A stretch of DNA of 64,000 nucleotides, from the NCBI RefSeq assembly GCF_000813125.1, contig NZ_BASE01000005.1:25433-89432 (forward strand), written 5' to 3'. The notes beneath the pieces are model-generated. The model was not told the origin of the DNA. It made no database searches and saw only the letters and a program-made list of their open reading frames with translations. The position numbers and the translations under genes are program-made. This DNA comes from Mesobacillus selenatarsenatis SF-1 (lineage in GTDB: Bacteria > Bacillota > Bacilli > Bacillales > Cytobacillaceae). Below, piece by piece: positions 50,602-59,503 of this stretch. Positions within the stretch are counted from its first letter, which is position 1. Each line of letters opens with the position of its first letter.

Positions 50602-51199
50602 GGCTATCCTCAAGCTTTTTCAGGAGGTCGTCCAGTTTTCTGATCGCATTGGCCCGATGGCTGATTTTATTTTTTTCGTCTGAGGCCAGTTCGGCCATAG
50701 CTTTTCCCTCTGTTTCTACGAAGAAAATCGGATCATAGCCAAAACCATTGCTACCGCGCCTTTCATTCAGGATTCTTCCTTCACATGTCCCGAATACCGT
50801 CACCGTTTCCTTACCTGGCTCTGCCATCGCGAGTGCACAGCAGAATCTTGCGGTTCGCTCCCTTTCTGGCACACCCTGAAGTTCTTCGAGGACTTTGTCG
50901 ATGTTATTTTCATCATTTTTTTCAGAACCTGCGTAGCGTGCAGAATACACACCTGGCCGTCCTTCCAATGCGTCGATTTCTAGTCCTGAATCATCCGCAA
51001 TCACACGGACACCAAGATTATTAGCGATTGTCTCAGCTTTTAAGATAGCGTTCTCCTCAAAAGTTGTTCCTGTTTCTTCTACATCTTCAATTTCTGGATA
51101 ATCGAGCAATGTTTTTACCGCCAACCCTTTTGGCAAAAAAAGCTTCTCGAATTCCTTTGCTTTTCCTATGTTTTTTGTCGCGATTATGACTGATTCCAT
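50594..51199 (-). CDS. ysnA: XTP/dITP pyrophosphatase
   Basis: A 201-residue member of the RdgB/HAM1 family that removes non-canonical purine nucleotides. It has the motifs [12 protein letters not shown] at the start, [16 protein letters not shown] near 40, [26 protein letters not shown] near 65 and [11 protein letters not shown] near 150. GGGGAG precedes the ATG. It sits between rph and ysnB as in B. subtilis. Confidence 0.96.
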   Translation of the reverse strand: MESVIIATKNIGKAKEFEKLFLPKGLAVKTLLDYPEIEDVEETGTTFEENAILKAETIANNLGVRVIADDSGLEIDALEGRPGVYSARYAGSEKNDENNIDKVLEELQGVPERERTARFCCALAMAEPGKETVTVFGTCEGRILNERRGSNGFGYDPIFFVETEGKAMAELASDEKNKISHRANAIRKLDDLLKKLEDSHE

Positions 51200-51213
51200 C
51201 TTTGAGATCTCCC

Positions 51214-51969
51214 CTATTTCTTTTTTCCGCCCTCAATTTTAGCAGTCAATTCTTCCCCTAGTGCTTCCTTCTGTTTTTCGAACAGTTCTGTTATTCCATC
51301 TTGCGCTGCCTTTAAGAGCTCCTGCAGCTGGCTGTATGAAAAAGTAGCTTCTTCTCCGGTACCTTGCAGTTCAACAAATTCTCCATTGCCTGTCATGACA
51401 ACATTCATGTCGACATTGGCAGCAGAATCCTCAACATAATTCAAATCAACAACAGCCTCGCCGTTCTTCAAAATCCCGACACTCGTCGCAGCAAGAAAGT
51501 CTGTCACTGGAAACGCAGACAGCTTCTTTTGCTTGCTCAGCTTCTCTAGAGCCATAGCCATAGCAACAAATGCTCCGGTGATTGACGCAGTTCGTGTGCC
51601 GCCATCTGCCTGGATGACATCACAATCGACCCAAACAGTTCGCTCGCCTATAGCCTCAAGATTAACGACTGCGCGCAGTGCTCTGCCGATCAAACGCTGG
51701 ATTTCCATAGTCCTTCCGGTAATCTTTCCTTTTGCCGCCTCACGAATATTCCTCTGTTCAGTAGCGCGTGGCAGCATAGAGTATTCTGCCGTAATCCATC
51801 CTTTTCCTTCGCCCCTCATGAATGGAGGAACGCGGTCCTCAATGCTGGCAGTACATATTACCTTCGTATCTCCAACAGAAATCAGCACAGAGCCTTCTGG
51901 ATGTTTCAGGTAATCAGTTTCAATATGTATTGGTCTTAATTGCAGGGGTTCACGCCCATCAAATCGCAT
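51214..51969 (-). CDS. rph: Ribonuclease PH
   Basis: A 251-residue phosphorolytic 3' exoribonuclease that trims tRNA 3' ends. Signatures: [16 protein letters not shown] at the start, [21 protein letters not shown] near 57-80 and [22 protein letters not shown] near 115. AAGGAGGG precedes the ATG. It heads the rph-ysnA-ysnB unit. Confidence 0.97.
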   Translation of the reverse strand: MRFDGREPLQLRPIHIETDYLKHPEGSVLISVGDTKVICTASIEDRVPPFMRGEGKGWITAEYSMLPRATEQRNIREAAKGKITGRTMEIQRLIGRALRAVVNLEAIGERTVWVDCDVIQADGGTRTASITGAFVAMAMALEKLSKQKKLSAFPVTDFLAATSVGILKNGEAVVDLNYVEDSAANVDMNVVMTGNGEFVELQGTGEEATFSYSQLQELLKAAQDGITELFEKQKEALGEELTAKIEGGKKK

Positions 51970-52027
51970 TTAAAAGCCCTCCTTAGCATGATAAAAGGCA
52001 GACAGCCTGCCTGGAAAACACAATAAA

Positions 52028-52055
52028 TAAGAGGCAGGATATGTGCCTGCCTCTT
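52028..52055 (-). terminator. Terminator of gerM
   Basis: AGAGGCAGG-CACATAT-CCTGCCTCTT followed by ATTTATTG on the minus strand, downstream of gerM and upstream of rph. Confidence 0.7.
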
Positions 52056-52090
52056 TGAATGTCTTTATTTAGTATATCAAAATCTGGCTA

Positions 52091-53161
52091 TTAAAAACTA
52101 CCTGTGTTTACTTTTTCAGGCCTTGTAACCGGCTCAGCCAGTTTTTCTCCCGATTCTGTCAGCACATCCGCCTTCCCATTCACCGTAAGGGCCACACTCT
52201 CAACACCATTCTGTTCTGTCAGTGACAGCACAAGTGAATTGAGCAGGTGTTCAGATACCATCTTTTCTTCAAAGCTGCCGTAAATTGATTCATTGAAGTT
52301 CAATGTTACCTTTCCATCCTCAACCTTAGGCGCTTCGAGCAGCTTTACACCAGACTCGAAGTCCGACAGTAGATTGGATGCATATGCTGGTCCTTCAACA
52401 AGCTCGTTCACAATTGCGGTAATGTTATCCTTCACATCATTGCTGACGCGTTTTGTTACAGGAACATAATAATATGCGCCTTCCTCACCGCCAATATAAT
52501 AAACAGTGACTGCTTTAGTATTTGTGATATCAACGACATCGGAGTTGTCGACATTGATGCCATCCGCACGACTCAACTCTCCCCCAATAGGAGTACCGCC
52601 TACAGGCATTGCCTCAAGAGGAGTGCCATTCATCTGAAGCTTAACTTCATTAACTGTATCAAATTGTGTAAGCGTCCATGTCACAGCCTGAAGAATCTTT
52701 TTCTCATCCTCTTTTTTATAGGTTGCAAATTCTTTTGAAAAGTCTACTGTCGCTGTTCCGTCCTTGATGTTCACTGTCATTTGTGTGTCAGCTGGAAGGA
52801 CGGCCCTGAAGCCATTTGGAAGCATTTGCTCAACAGGCCCATTCGCAACAAGGTATTCCAGTGCCTGCTGGGCTACACCCTCTTTTTTCGGCAGACCCAT
52901 CGTCTGTGAGACGACATATCCATTTTTATCGATCAAATAAAGTTCTGTCTGATTGGACGTCTCAACTGCTTCTTTTCCATCCTCACTTGTTTCTGTAGAA
53001 ACATTTTCATCAAGCGCCTCCCCATCTTCCATGAAAGTAACATCCTGGGGAGGATCGATCTTCTTCTTTTCCTCGCCACCGAACAGTCCACAGCCAGATA
53101 GGAATACCGTAGTTGCCAATGTAGCAGCTGTTACGACCACAGCCTTTTTATTTTTTGACAT
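52091..53161 (-). CDS. gerM: Germination lipoprotein GerM
   Basis: A 356-residue lipoprotein. The signal peptide has the lipobox FLSGC near residues 20-24, so it should be anchored outside the cell or in the forespore intermembrane space. Two GerMN domains follow (about 65-200 and 215-350), each with ELxLIxKNGYVV-like or VTVYYIGGEEG segments. In B. subtilis GerM is needed for engulfment and germination. TGGAGGG precedes the ATG. It lies between racE and rph. Confidence 0.95.
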   Translation of the reverse strand: MSKNKKAVVVTAATLATTVFLSGCGLFGGEEKKKIDPPQDVTFMEDGEALDENVSTETSEDGKEAVETSNQTELYLIDKNGYVVSQTMGLPKKEGVAQQALEYLVANGPVEQMLPNGFRAVLPADTQMTVNIKDGTATVDFSKEFATYKKEDEKKILQAVTWTLTQFDTVNEVKLQMNGTPLEAMPVGGTPIGGELSRADGINVDNSDVVDITNTKAVTVYYIGGEEGAYYYVPVTKRVSNDVKDNITAIVNELVEGPAYASNLLSDFESGVKLLEAPKVEDGKVTLNFNESIYGSFEEKMVSEHLLNSLVLSLTEQNGVESVALTVNGKADVLTESGEKLAEPVTRPEKVNTGSF

Positions 53162-53270
53162 ATAAATCCCTCCAAAGACAGTTTGTACTAATATGTATAC
53201 GAGCCTTTGGATATTTTAGACCGCCTTTGAGAAGATTTTTGGTCAAATAAAATAGAATTAAACAAAATCA

Positions 53271-53296
53271 AAAAAGACCTCCGTCTCCGGAAGCCA
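53271..53296 (-). terminator. Terminator of racE
   Basis: CTTCCG-GAGA-CGGAGG followed by TCTTTTTTG on the minus strand, just past the racE stop. Confidence 0.75.
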
Positions 53297-53299
53297 TAA

Positions 53300-54097
53300 T
53301 TAACCTAATTTAATTTTCTCAACGTTTTCTATCGGCCTTTCCAGCCACTGGGATGCTATGGAGGAAAAAATCGTTCTTGAGCCTGTCATGTAATAGGAAT
53401 GCTCAGGAAGCTCTTCCCTGTCAGCAAACATGTCGTTATGGCCAAGGATCGTGCTTACCTCTCGGGCTGTTTCTTCGCCCGAACTGATCACCTTGACCTC
53501 AGGACCCATGACTTCCTTAATGAGTGGTTCGAGCAAAGGATAGTGGGTGCAGCCCAGGATCAATGTATCAAGTCCCAGCCCATGTAATGGTTGCAGGGTT
53601 TCAGTGACCACTTTTTTTGCGACTCGTCCATCGTATTCACCACTTTCTACAAGCGGCACGAATTTAGGGCAGGCGAGTGCTTCAATAGCAGTCTTACGGT
53701 TGATGGATTTCAGTGCATGCTCGTATGCTCGGCTTTTTACTGTGCCTTCAGTTCCGATAATGCCAATTTTATAATTGTCCGTTACCTTGATTGCTGTCCT
53801 CGCACCAGGCTGGATGACGCCTAACACAGGAATCGATAGTTCATTCCTTATTTCGTCAAGGACCACCGCGGTCGCTGTATTGCACGCGATGACAAGCATT
53901 TTAATATTCTTTTCAAGCAAAAAGCGGGTCATTTGCCAGGTAAATCTTTTCACTTCCTCAACAGGGCGAGGCCCGTATGGACAACGGGCCGTATCACCGA
54001 CATAGATGATCTGTTCATATGGAAGCTGTCTCATGACTTCCTTGGCAACGGTTAGCCCGCCTACTCCTGAATCAATGATTCCGATTGGTCGATTCAA
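53300..54097 (-). CDS. racE: Glutamate racemase
   Basis: A 265-residue enzyme making D-glutamate for peptidoglycan and possibly for poly-glutamate. The two catalytic cysteines lie in [15 protein letters not shown] near 68 and [14 protein letters not shown] near 178; the N-terminus [23 protein letters not shown] is typical. I start at TTG 54097 with GAGGCG upstream, matching related proteins that begin shortly before PIGxID; a GTG seven codons earlier inside ysmB is possible. Confidence 0.95.
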   Translation of the reverse strand: MNRPIGIIDSGVGGLTVAKEVMRQLPYEQIIYVGDTARCPYGPRPVEEVKRFTWQMTRFLLEKNIKMLVIACNTATAVVLDEIRNELSIPVLGVIQPGARTAIKVTDNYKIGIIGTEGTVKSRAYEHALKSINRKTAIEALACPKFVPLVESGEYDGRVAKKVVTETLQPLHGLGLDTLILGCTHYPLLEPLIKEVMGPEVKVISSGEETAREVSTILGHNDMFADREELPEHSYYMTGSRTIFSSIASQWLERPIENVEKIKLG

Positions 54098-54107
54098 AAA
54101 ACTCGCC

Positions 54108-54566
54108 TCATTCTCCACGCATTTCTTGATGTAATTTCGTTAAGCCCTCTTTAAGGGATAATATTTCCTCACCTGAAAAATCCTTCAATACCTCTTGAAG
54201 GTACAATTGGCGTTTCTTGATCACTTCATCGATGATCCTTTCACCTTCGTCCAGCAAATGGATGCGAACAACACGCCTGTCATTAGGATCCTTTACTCTT
54301 ACAACAAGTTCATTTTTCTCCATCCTGTCAACAAGATCCGTGGTGGTGCTGCATGCCAGGAACATTTTATTCGACAGCTCCCCGATTGTCATATCCCCGT
54401 CCTCGAATAGCCATTGCAGTGCAATGAACTGGGGAGGAGTAATTGTGTAATTGCTGAGGAGTTCGCGTCCCTTCTGCTTTATGATCCCAGATATGTACCG
54501 TAGATCCTTTTCGATATCAGCAACTGTCTCCAGCCCCTGATTTTTTTCTACCCCTTCAAGTTTCAT
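54108..54566 (-). CDS. ysmB: MarR-family regulator YsmB
   Basis: A 152-residue winged-helix regulator. The DNA-binding part spans [42 protein letters not shown] (about residues 45-85) and the wing [19 protein letters not shown]. The ATG at 54566 has TAGGAG upstream; three earlier codons are ignored. It ends inside the racE start region, so the two are linked. The target genes are unknown. Confidence 0.9.
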   Translation of the reverse strand: MKLEGVEKNQGLETVADIEKDLRYISGIIKQKGRELLSNYTITPPQFIALQWLFEDGDMTIGELSNKMFLACSTTTDLVDRMEKNELVVRVKDPNDRRVVRIHLLDEGERIIDEVIKKRQLYLQEVLKDFSGEEILSLKEGLTKLHQEMRGE

Positions 54567-54717
54567 CCAAAACAACTCCTAAAAATCTATTTCCTTTATC
54601 CATAAAACTTGTTATCCAAGCAGAGATGATTTTTACTATTGTCCTTATTTTCTACTTTTTTCGAGTAAATTTCAAGACAGAATTCCGATTACAGCCTGTT
54701 TTACCCCTTTAAACATC

Positions 54718-54745
54718 TTAACCGGCCTCCCATCCAGGTTGGCCG
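54718..54745 (-). terminator. Hairpin after gerE
   Basis: ACCGGCC and GGCCGGT with a 13-base loop. The T tract is poor, so termination is likely but not certain. Confidence 0.5.
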
Positions 54746-54752
54746 GTCTTGA

Positions 54753-54977
54753 TTAAAGTTCTAGCTCTCCCATACGCAGGAGCTCTACAACAGCTTGGGA
54801 ACGCCCCTTTACACCAAGCTTTTGCATGGCGTTTGAAATATGGTTCCGAACCGTTTTTTCGCTGATAAATAATTCACTAGCGATCTCTTTTGTTGTTTTG
54901 TCTTGTACTAACAGTTCGAAAACTTCTCTTTCGCGTTTAGTGAGTAATGGCTTGTGAGTATATTCATTTTCCTTCAA
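54753..54977 (-). CDS. gerE: Late spore regulator GerE
   Basis: A 74-residue LuxR-type helix-turn-helix protein. Almost the entire length is the family domain ([23 protein letters not shown]...[21 protein letters not shown]). In B. subtilis it controls late mother-cell coat genes. The start is TTG at 54977 behind AAGGAGGG. A sigma-K type promoter lies at 55042-55070. The sequence is very close to the B. subtilis protein. Confidence 0.98.
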   Translation of the reverse strand: MKENEYTHKPLLTKREREVFELLVQDKTTKEIASELFISEKTVRNHISNAMQKLGVKGRSQAVVELLRMGELEL

Positions 54978-55041
54978 GTATTGTAACCCTCCTTGCCTTC
55001 GCCAGCTGTGAACTGCGGGGTGGGTATAAATTTAGTCAAAA

Positions 55042-55070
55042 TATCATATGTGAAGGAAAGAATTGTAGTG
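55042..55070 (-). promoter_or_regulatory. Sigma-K promoter of gerE
   Basis: Minus strand CACT (complement of 55067-55070), 16 bp, CATATGATA (complement of 55042-55050). The -10 fits CATANNNTA at every fixed position and the spacing is right for sigma-K. gerE is a sigma-K gene in B. subtilis. The rest of the 332-base gap up to ysmA shows nothing else. Confidence 0.75.
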
Positions 55071-55309
55071 ACAATATTTAAGGGACTTCATGCCATTTTT
55101 TATTAATGGCTGTTTTCGTAAAAATTGTTGTTAAAATCCTAAAGCCGATTTTAACGTAATATATCCCCATTTTGCAGGTCGGTATTAAGTTTGCATGCTC
55201 TTTTCTCATAAGAAGCGTCAACTTTACGAAGGAATATGGTGATTCACTCCAATTTTGTATTCAATAGCAACAAAGTTTGAGAAAAGAGCCTTATTAATTA
55301 ACACAAAAC

Positions 55310-55777
55310 TTATTTAACGATGGATTTCTTGCTTTCTGAAAACAAGTGCCTCATATCCTCTGTCCAGGATACTCCCTTGCCTGTTTTCTTGGAGATTTGA
55401 ACGATCGTTCCCCTTCCAGTCAGGCATATCGAGCCGTCTGCTTTTTTGACCATATAGTGAAGATCAACCGAGGAATTCCCAATCGAGTTTGCCTTCACGT
55501 ATATTTTTAGGTTCTCATCAAAAAAGATCTGGCTTAAATAATCACATTGCAGATCGGCAACGACCGGAATCGTCTCATTCTCTGGTTTGACCCAATCCTG
55601 CATGAACCCCTGGCTCTTAAAATACTCAATCCTCGCCTGTTCGAAATATGTAAACGGGACAGTGTTATTTAAGTGCCCAAACATATCTGTTTCAGAAAAC
55701 CGTACCTTCACCTGGTAAAAAAATTCAAACTCCTCTTCCCAGCTTACAATCTCATTAATGTATTCCATCTTCTTCAT
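55310..55777 (-). CDS. ysmA: Hotdog-fold acyl-CoA thioesterase YsmA
   Basis: A 155-residue 4-hydroxybenzoyl-CoA thioesterase-type protein. The motif VRFSETDMFGHLNNTVPFTYFEQARIEYF (about residues 19-48) carries the hotdog active-site pattern with Asp and the His-Asn-Asn run. The ATG at 55777 has GGGAGG upstream; the longer frame covers that site. It is collinear with B. subtilis ysmA near gerE. The natural acyl substrate is unknown. Confidence 0.9.
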   Translation of the reverse strand: MKKMEYINEIVSWEEEFEFFYQVKVRFSETDMFGHLNNTVPFTYFEQARIEYFKSQGFMQDWVKPENETIPVVADLQCDYLSQIFFDENLKIYVKANSIGNSSVDLHYMVKKADGSICLTGRGTIVQISKKTGKGVSWTEDMRHLFSESKKSIVK

Positions 55778-55854
55778 GTTGAAACCTCCCGTAAACTGAA
55801 TGAACATTCATTCTTTTCTTTATTATAAATATTTTTAGTCTCTTTGGGAAGGGC

Positions 55855-56027
55855 AAAGAGCGCAAGCGCCTTGTCCAGCCCCGACAAGCGCTGCCCGCCT
55901 ATAACGCCACGTCCTGTGGCTGGCGGGTCTAGCACATCGTGTGCCTCGGAGGGCCTGGCAGTGACGTCGTTCTTTGACTTCATTGGCAGGATCGAAGCGT
56001 CTCGAGGGGCTAGGCGCTGGAGCTGGA
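55855..56027 (+). repeat. Dispersed modular repeat, copy 3 (with insert)
   Basis: About 173 bp in the orientation of copy 1: GAGCGCAAGCGCCTTGTCC..., then an extra GC-rich module with GCCACGTCCTGTGGC, then the GTCGTTCTTTGACTTC core and ...GGCGCTGGAGCTGG. It fills most of the 350-base gap between ysmA and the nuclease gene. Confidence 0.85.
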
Positions 56028-56086
56028 TTATGAAAAATCCATATAGATATATCCACATCGGAATTTTTTTACATTTTAATAGACAA

Positions 56087-56124
56087 CAAAAAAGAGGGAT
56101 TGGAAATTTCCAATCCCTCCTTTA
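56087..56124 (-). terminator. Terminator of the nuclease gene
   Basis: GAGGGATTGGAAA and TTTCCAATCCCTC form a 13-bp stem, almost without loop, followed by six T residues on the minus strand. Confidence 0.92.
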
Positions 56125-56127
56125 GAT

Positions 56128-58419
56128 TCAGCTAGCCTTGTTATAGCCACAAGCTTTACCTTTTTTATCGTGCCCTAAATGCTTTCCGTTATCTTCATTC
56201 TGCTTTTCTGGTCCGTTGCCACTTGAATCCGGACACTGTCTATGCCCATTATTCAAATGAATTTGCACCATCACAGGATCATGGTCACTTGCTCGTCCAT
56301 GCTCTTCCATATACAAGGAGTTGATATTGATAATATCAGCCTCTGTTTGATCAGCAAGATGATTAGATACAAGAATATGATCCAACACCTGTGAATTCCC
56401 CTGGTAGTTGTAAGTGAACCTCTCGCCTTCTGGCAAAGTCTCAACCATATTAGTCAATTGGCCGTTTTCCAGAACCTCAATTGGCTTGGAAAATTCGAAG
56501 TCATTCAAATCGCCCAGGACAACAACATTTGCCTTTGGATCTTCTGCATGTATGCCTGCAATAAATTCATTGAGCAATTTTGCAATCTCGATTCTTTGCA
56601 CTTCGCTATCGAGTACAGGTGGCTGGGTCACCCCGAATAAAGGATCATCTCCACCCTTTGAGTTAAAATGATTCGCAATGACAATTACTTCCTGTCCTTT
56701 GAACACAAACTCTGCAGCCAATGGCTTTCTAGTATCTTCAAAAATAGGATTCTGTGGATCAATTCTTCCTGGATTCAAGGTTAGGTCCCCGTTTTCATAG
56801 GCAACAGCGTCTATAGCTGTTCCTTTCGGAGCTTCTTTAAGCTGAACTCGTTCTGAATTATATAAATACCCAACCCGGATATTACCTCCAGGCGCACCAC
56901 CATCATGATTGTACTCAGGAGCGATGTCGGTCCAGCTGTATGCAGGTCCGCCTTGTGCAATAATTTCATCAATCAAAGCCTGGTAGCTTTGTGATGCATC
57001 TGCAGAGCCGCTGGCAGCCTGGCCATCATTATCCTGTACCTCTACCAGACCAACAATGTCAGGGGTCTTTAAGTTATTGTTGATTGAATCTGCAATTCTA
57101 GCAGTCTTGGATTGATCAGTTTCAGCAGAGAAATTTTCAATATTATAATTGGCAATCGTTAGTTTATTCTCTTTTTGTTCAAAAGTGACATAATCCTCGA
57201 TCAATTCACTCTCAACCAGCTCAGGAAGAGTTTCCTGGTCAACGAGGATTTTATAGTTGGAGAAGCCGAAGCTAACAACACCAGTAACCAGGCCGTTAAA
57301 ATGGTCCCCTGCTTTTGCTACAAAATCACGATCAATAAGCAGTAACATTCTTTCAGGATTAGAGCTTTCCTCAGTCAGCAGGATTCCGCCTTGCGGGCTG
57401 TATACTTTCCCTTCAACCTTCTCGGCGATGACCGGTACTTCGCCATACTTTTGAGGCCCAATTACCTGCGGGCTTTCTACTCCGATTCTCATTCCTTCAA
57501 GGCTTTCATAAAAGTCAATGCCATCCTCCGCAGGATCAAAAACACTAAATTGGTCATTGTCGATTACCTGGGTTGGAGCAATACGGTCTTGACCAATGAT
57601 AATCGGCTCAGGAACCTCGACGCCCGAAGCAAGTTTTGTCACTTTAGTAGCGTTGATTTCAGTCATTGCAAGGTCGGTTTTCAGCTTTTCTCTGTAACCA
57701 TCCAATACCCACTCTTTCACAAGGCCATCGACTTCGACTTGATCACCTTCAGCAAGGCCGTGGCCCTTTTTATATACATAAATAGCTTCAGATGTATTGG
57801 GATTGCCATCATCTTCCGGATCCTGCATGAAGAAAGCATTGTTTCCTTCAACTTTTGTTACAATACCCGCAACTTGAGCTACCTGCTGATCCTTATATGG
57901 AGAAGCATGGCCTTCACCCTGGATATCATGGATTTTCAAGCCAGTTACTGCTGGCGTTTCTGGCTCGCCTGGTTCACCTGGATTCCCGCCGCTGCCATCA
58001 GCGAACACCATAGCCGATGGGGATTTTAACCCTGGGACAGTAAAATAGGCAGTCAGCGATCCTGTAACCCGTACCTTTTTCCCAACAATGTCTGGATTGG
58101 TTTGTAAGCCAAATGCGTCTCTATAAGAAGGACTTATTTGAACTGGCAGTATCTTTGCAGGATCTGTTTCACCAGCAGTATCTGCCATCAAAAAATTATA
58201 ATTATCTTTGAATGGTGCTTCATAATTATATGAATTGGTACCTTTTGCATGCCCTACTATGTATCCTTCAACTGTACCTGTACCATTGTTATTTTCTATT
58301 GCCTGCTGGACAGTCATAACGGTTTCAGCGGATGCTTGACCAGAAAACGGTATCGCATAGCTTACTAGTAAAATAACTGCTGTCAGCCAGGAAATAGTTT
58401 TACGCTTTAAATTCCCCAT
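56128..58419 (-). CDS. Secreted nuclease, OB-fold and exo/endonuclease/phosphatase domains
   Basis: A 763-residue exported protein. The signal peptide ends near residue 31 (SGQASA). Residues 33-150 and about 165-285 are two DUF6359/OB-type beta domains (VEGYIVGHAKG, KVRVTGSLTAYF). The catalytic domain at about 410-725 has NYNIENFS, VGLVEVQDNDG, VIANHFNSKGGDDP, VLGDLNDFEFS and ASDHDPVMV, so the metal and His/Asp residues are intact. It resembles YhcR/ExeM extracellular nucleases. Unlike YhcR, no LPxTx sorting signal follows; the tail is hydrophilic (GKACGYNKAS). A sortase gene lies upstream. A cre site at 58548-58562 suggests catabolite control. Confidence 0.92.
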   Translation of the reverse strand: MGNLKRKTISWLTAVILLVSYAIPFSGQASAETVMTVQQAIENNNGTGTVEGYIVGHAKGTNSYNYEAPFKDNYNFLMADTAGETDPAKILPVQISPSYRDAFGLQTNPDIVGKKVRVTGSLTAYFTVPGLKSPSAMVFADGSGGNPGEPGEPETPAVTGLKIHDIQGEGHASPYKDQQVAQVAGIVTKVEGNNAFFMQDPEDDGNPNTSEAIYVYKKGHGLAEGDQVEVDGLVKEWVLDGYREKLKTDLAMTEINATKVTKLASGVEVPEPIIIGQDRIAPTQVIDNDQFSVFDPAEDGIDFYESLEGMRIGVESPQVIGPQKYGEVPVIAEKVEGKVYSPQGGILLTEESSNPERMLLLIDRDFVAKAGDHFNGLVTGVVSFGFSNYKILVDQETLPELVESELIEDYVTFEQKENKLTIANYNIENFSAETDQSKTARIADSINNNLKTPDIVGLVEVQDNDGQAASGSADASQSYQALIDEIIAQGGPAYSWTDIAPEYNHDGGAPGGNIRVGYLYNSERVQLKEAPKGTAIDAVAYENGDLTLNPGRIDPQNPIFEDTRKPLAAEFVFKGQEVIVIANHFNSKGGDDPLFGVTQPPVLDSEVQRIEIAKLLNEFIAGIHAEDPKANVVVLGDLNDFEFSKPIEVLENGQLTNMVETLPEGERFTYNYQGNSQVLDHILVSNHLADQTEADIININSLYMEEHGRASDHDPVMVQIHLNNGHRQCPDSSGNGPEKQNEDNGKHLGHDKKGKACGYNKAS

Positions 58420-58547
58420 GTATATTCCTCCTGAAATTTTGTCGGAATTTATAGTATTCCGCCAAGTGAAATATAACATGGATAATTACGCCTTTTCATG
58501 AAGTGAATGTAAGTTTTTTGATAAATACTGAAAAATGAATCTATAGT

Positions 58548-58562
58548 ATGAAAACGTTTTCT
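58548..58562 (+). promoter_or_regulatory. CcpA (cre) site upstream of the nuclease gene
   Basis: ATGAAAACGTTTTCT fits the cre consensus WTGNAANCGNWNNCW at every defined position and is nearly palindromic. It lies 129 bases ahead of the nuclease start, close to where a promoter is expected. Confidence 0.7.
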
Positions 58563-58599
58563 AGAGAGGCGAACTTATTTACTAGATAAAAAGAAAGCA

Positions 58600-58622
58600 A
58601 GCCAGGACTATTGGTCCTGGCT
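58600..58622 (-). terminator. Terminator of the sortase gene
   Basis: AGCCAGGAC-CAATA-GTCCTGGCT followed by TGCTTTCTTTTT on the minus strand. It separates sortase and nuclease into different transcripts unless there is read-through. Confidence 0.88.
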
Positions 58623-58644
58623 CACTTTACATAGTATTTTTGAT

Positions 58645-59226
58645 TCAATGATCATCCGATGTCCTTTTCGCATAAATAATATAACGATCGGGCGCATCAC
58701 CTACATAACTGAATGGATAGCATGTTGTTAGAACGAGCTCTTCTTCGGAATTTTGGAGGGTAATGATACTGGTATCATCTGCGCTGACAATTTTCGTGCC
58801 GGTTATCTCGTAGGTATAATTACCATAAGGCATTTTCATCGTCAATTGATCCCCTATTACCAAATCCCCTGCTTTGCGAAAGACTGTATCACGATGTCCT
58901 GATAGGACAATTTGTCCGTTTTCCTCAGGGTAGAACGAGCCTTTATAGTGGCCAACTCCTTTTTCAAGATCGTCAGCATCCGTTCCTTCGACTATTGCCA
59001 ATTCCGCATTAATTTTTGGAATCAACAGCAATCCAGAAGCCTCTCCTGTCTCAGGCTTGAATTCTTCCTTTTTTACCTTCGGTTTATCTTCCTCGACCAA
59101 TTCTTTTGCTGCCTCAAGGGAAATCTGCTCCTGTCGTTTAGTGTCCCATAACTGAAACAATCCAATCCCCAGGATAACTACACCACTAACAACAATCCCA
59201 ATCGCCAATATCTTTGTAAGTTTCAT
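58645..59226 (-). CDS. Class D sortase
   Basis: A 193-residue membrane-anchored transpeptidase. A membrane helix spans residues 6-26, and the sortase barrel follows with the catalytic His in LSGHRDTVF near 113, Cys in LVLTTCYPF near 170 and Arg in DRYIIYAKR near 184. It resembles B. subtilis YhcS, which anchors YhcR to the wall. GGGAGC precedes the ATG. The neighbouring nuclease has no sorting motif, so the substrate must be encoded elsewhere. Confidence 0.92.
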   Translation of the reverse strand: MKLTKILAIGIVVSGVVILGIGLFQLWDTKRQEQISLEAAKELVEEDKPKVKKEEFKPETGEASGLLLIPKINAELAIVEGTDADDLEKGVGHYKGSFYPEENGQIVLSGHRDTVFRKAGDLVIGDQLTMKMPYGNYTYEITGTKIVSADDTSIITLQNSEEELVLTTCYPFSYVGDAPDRYIIYAKRTSDDH

Positions 59227-59308
59227 ATACCGCTCCCATTTATGCCTTTAGTAAAGTATACCAAGGGAACCACCCTCTAAAAAAGTACTATTTTAGCCGT
59301 AAAAGAAA

Positions 59309-59340
59309 AAACCTCCCTTTCGAAAAAAGAAAAGGAGGTT
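59309..59340 (-). terminator. Terminator between sdhB and the sortase gene
   Basis: AACCTCCTTTTC and GAAAGGGAGGTT form the stem, followed by TTTTTTC on the minus strand. It ends the sdhCAB transcript. Confidence 0.85.
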
Positions 59341-59381
59341 GCTTTTGTAGAATTAAGTATAAACTTTAAACACTCAGATTA

Positions 59382-59501
59382 GTGTCCAGCTCCAGCGCCT
59401 AGACCCTCAAGTCGCTTCAGTCCACCCAATGAAGTCAAAGAACGACTTCACTGGTCGGCCTTCCAGCGCTTGTCGTGTCTGAACAAGGCGCTTGCGCTTT
59501 T
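59382..59501 (-). repeat. Dispersed modular repeat, copy 4
   Basis: About 120 bp in reverse orientation: GTCCAGCTCCAGCGCC... with AATGAAGTCAAAGAACGACTTCACTGG and ending ...AAGGCGCTTGCGCTTTT. It is the closest match to copy 1 and lies two bases after the sdhB stop. Confidence 0.88.
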
Positions 59502-59503
59502 CT

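Noticed and set aside
56128..56200. Cell-wall sorting motif at the nuclease C-terminus
   Set aside because: No LPxTx motif, hydrophobic helix or basic tail before the stop, and a terminator follows within a few bases.
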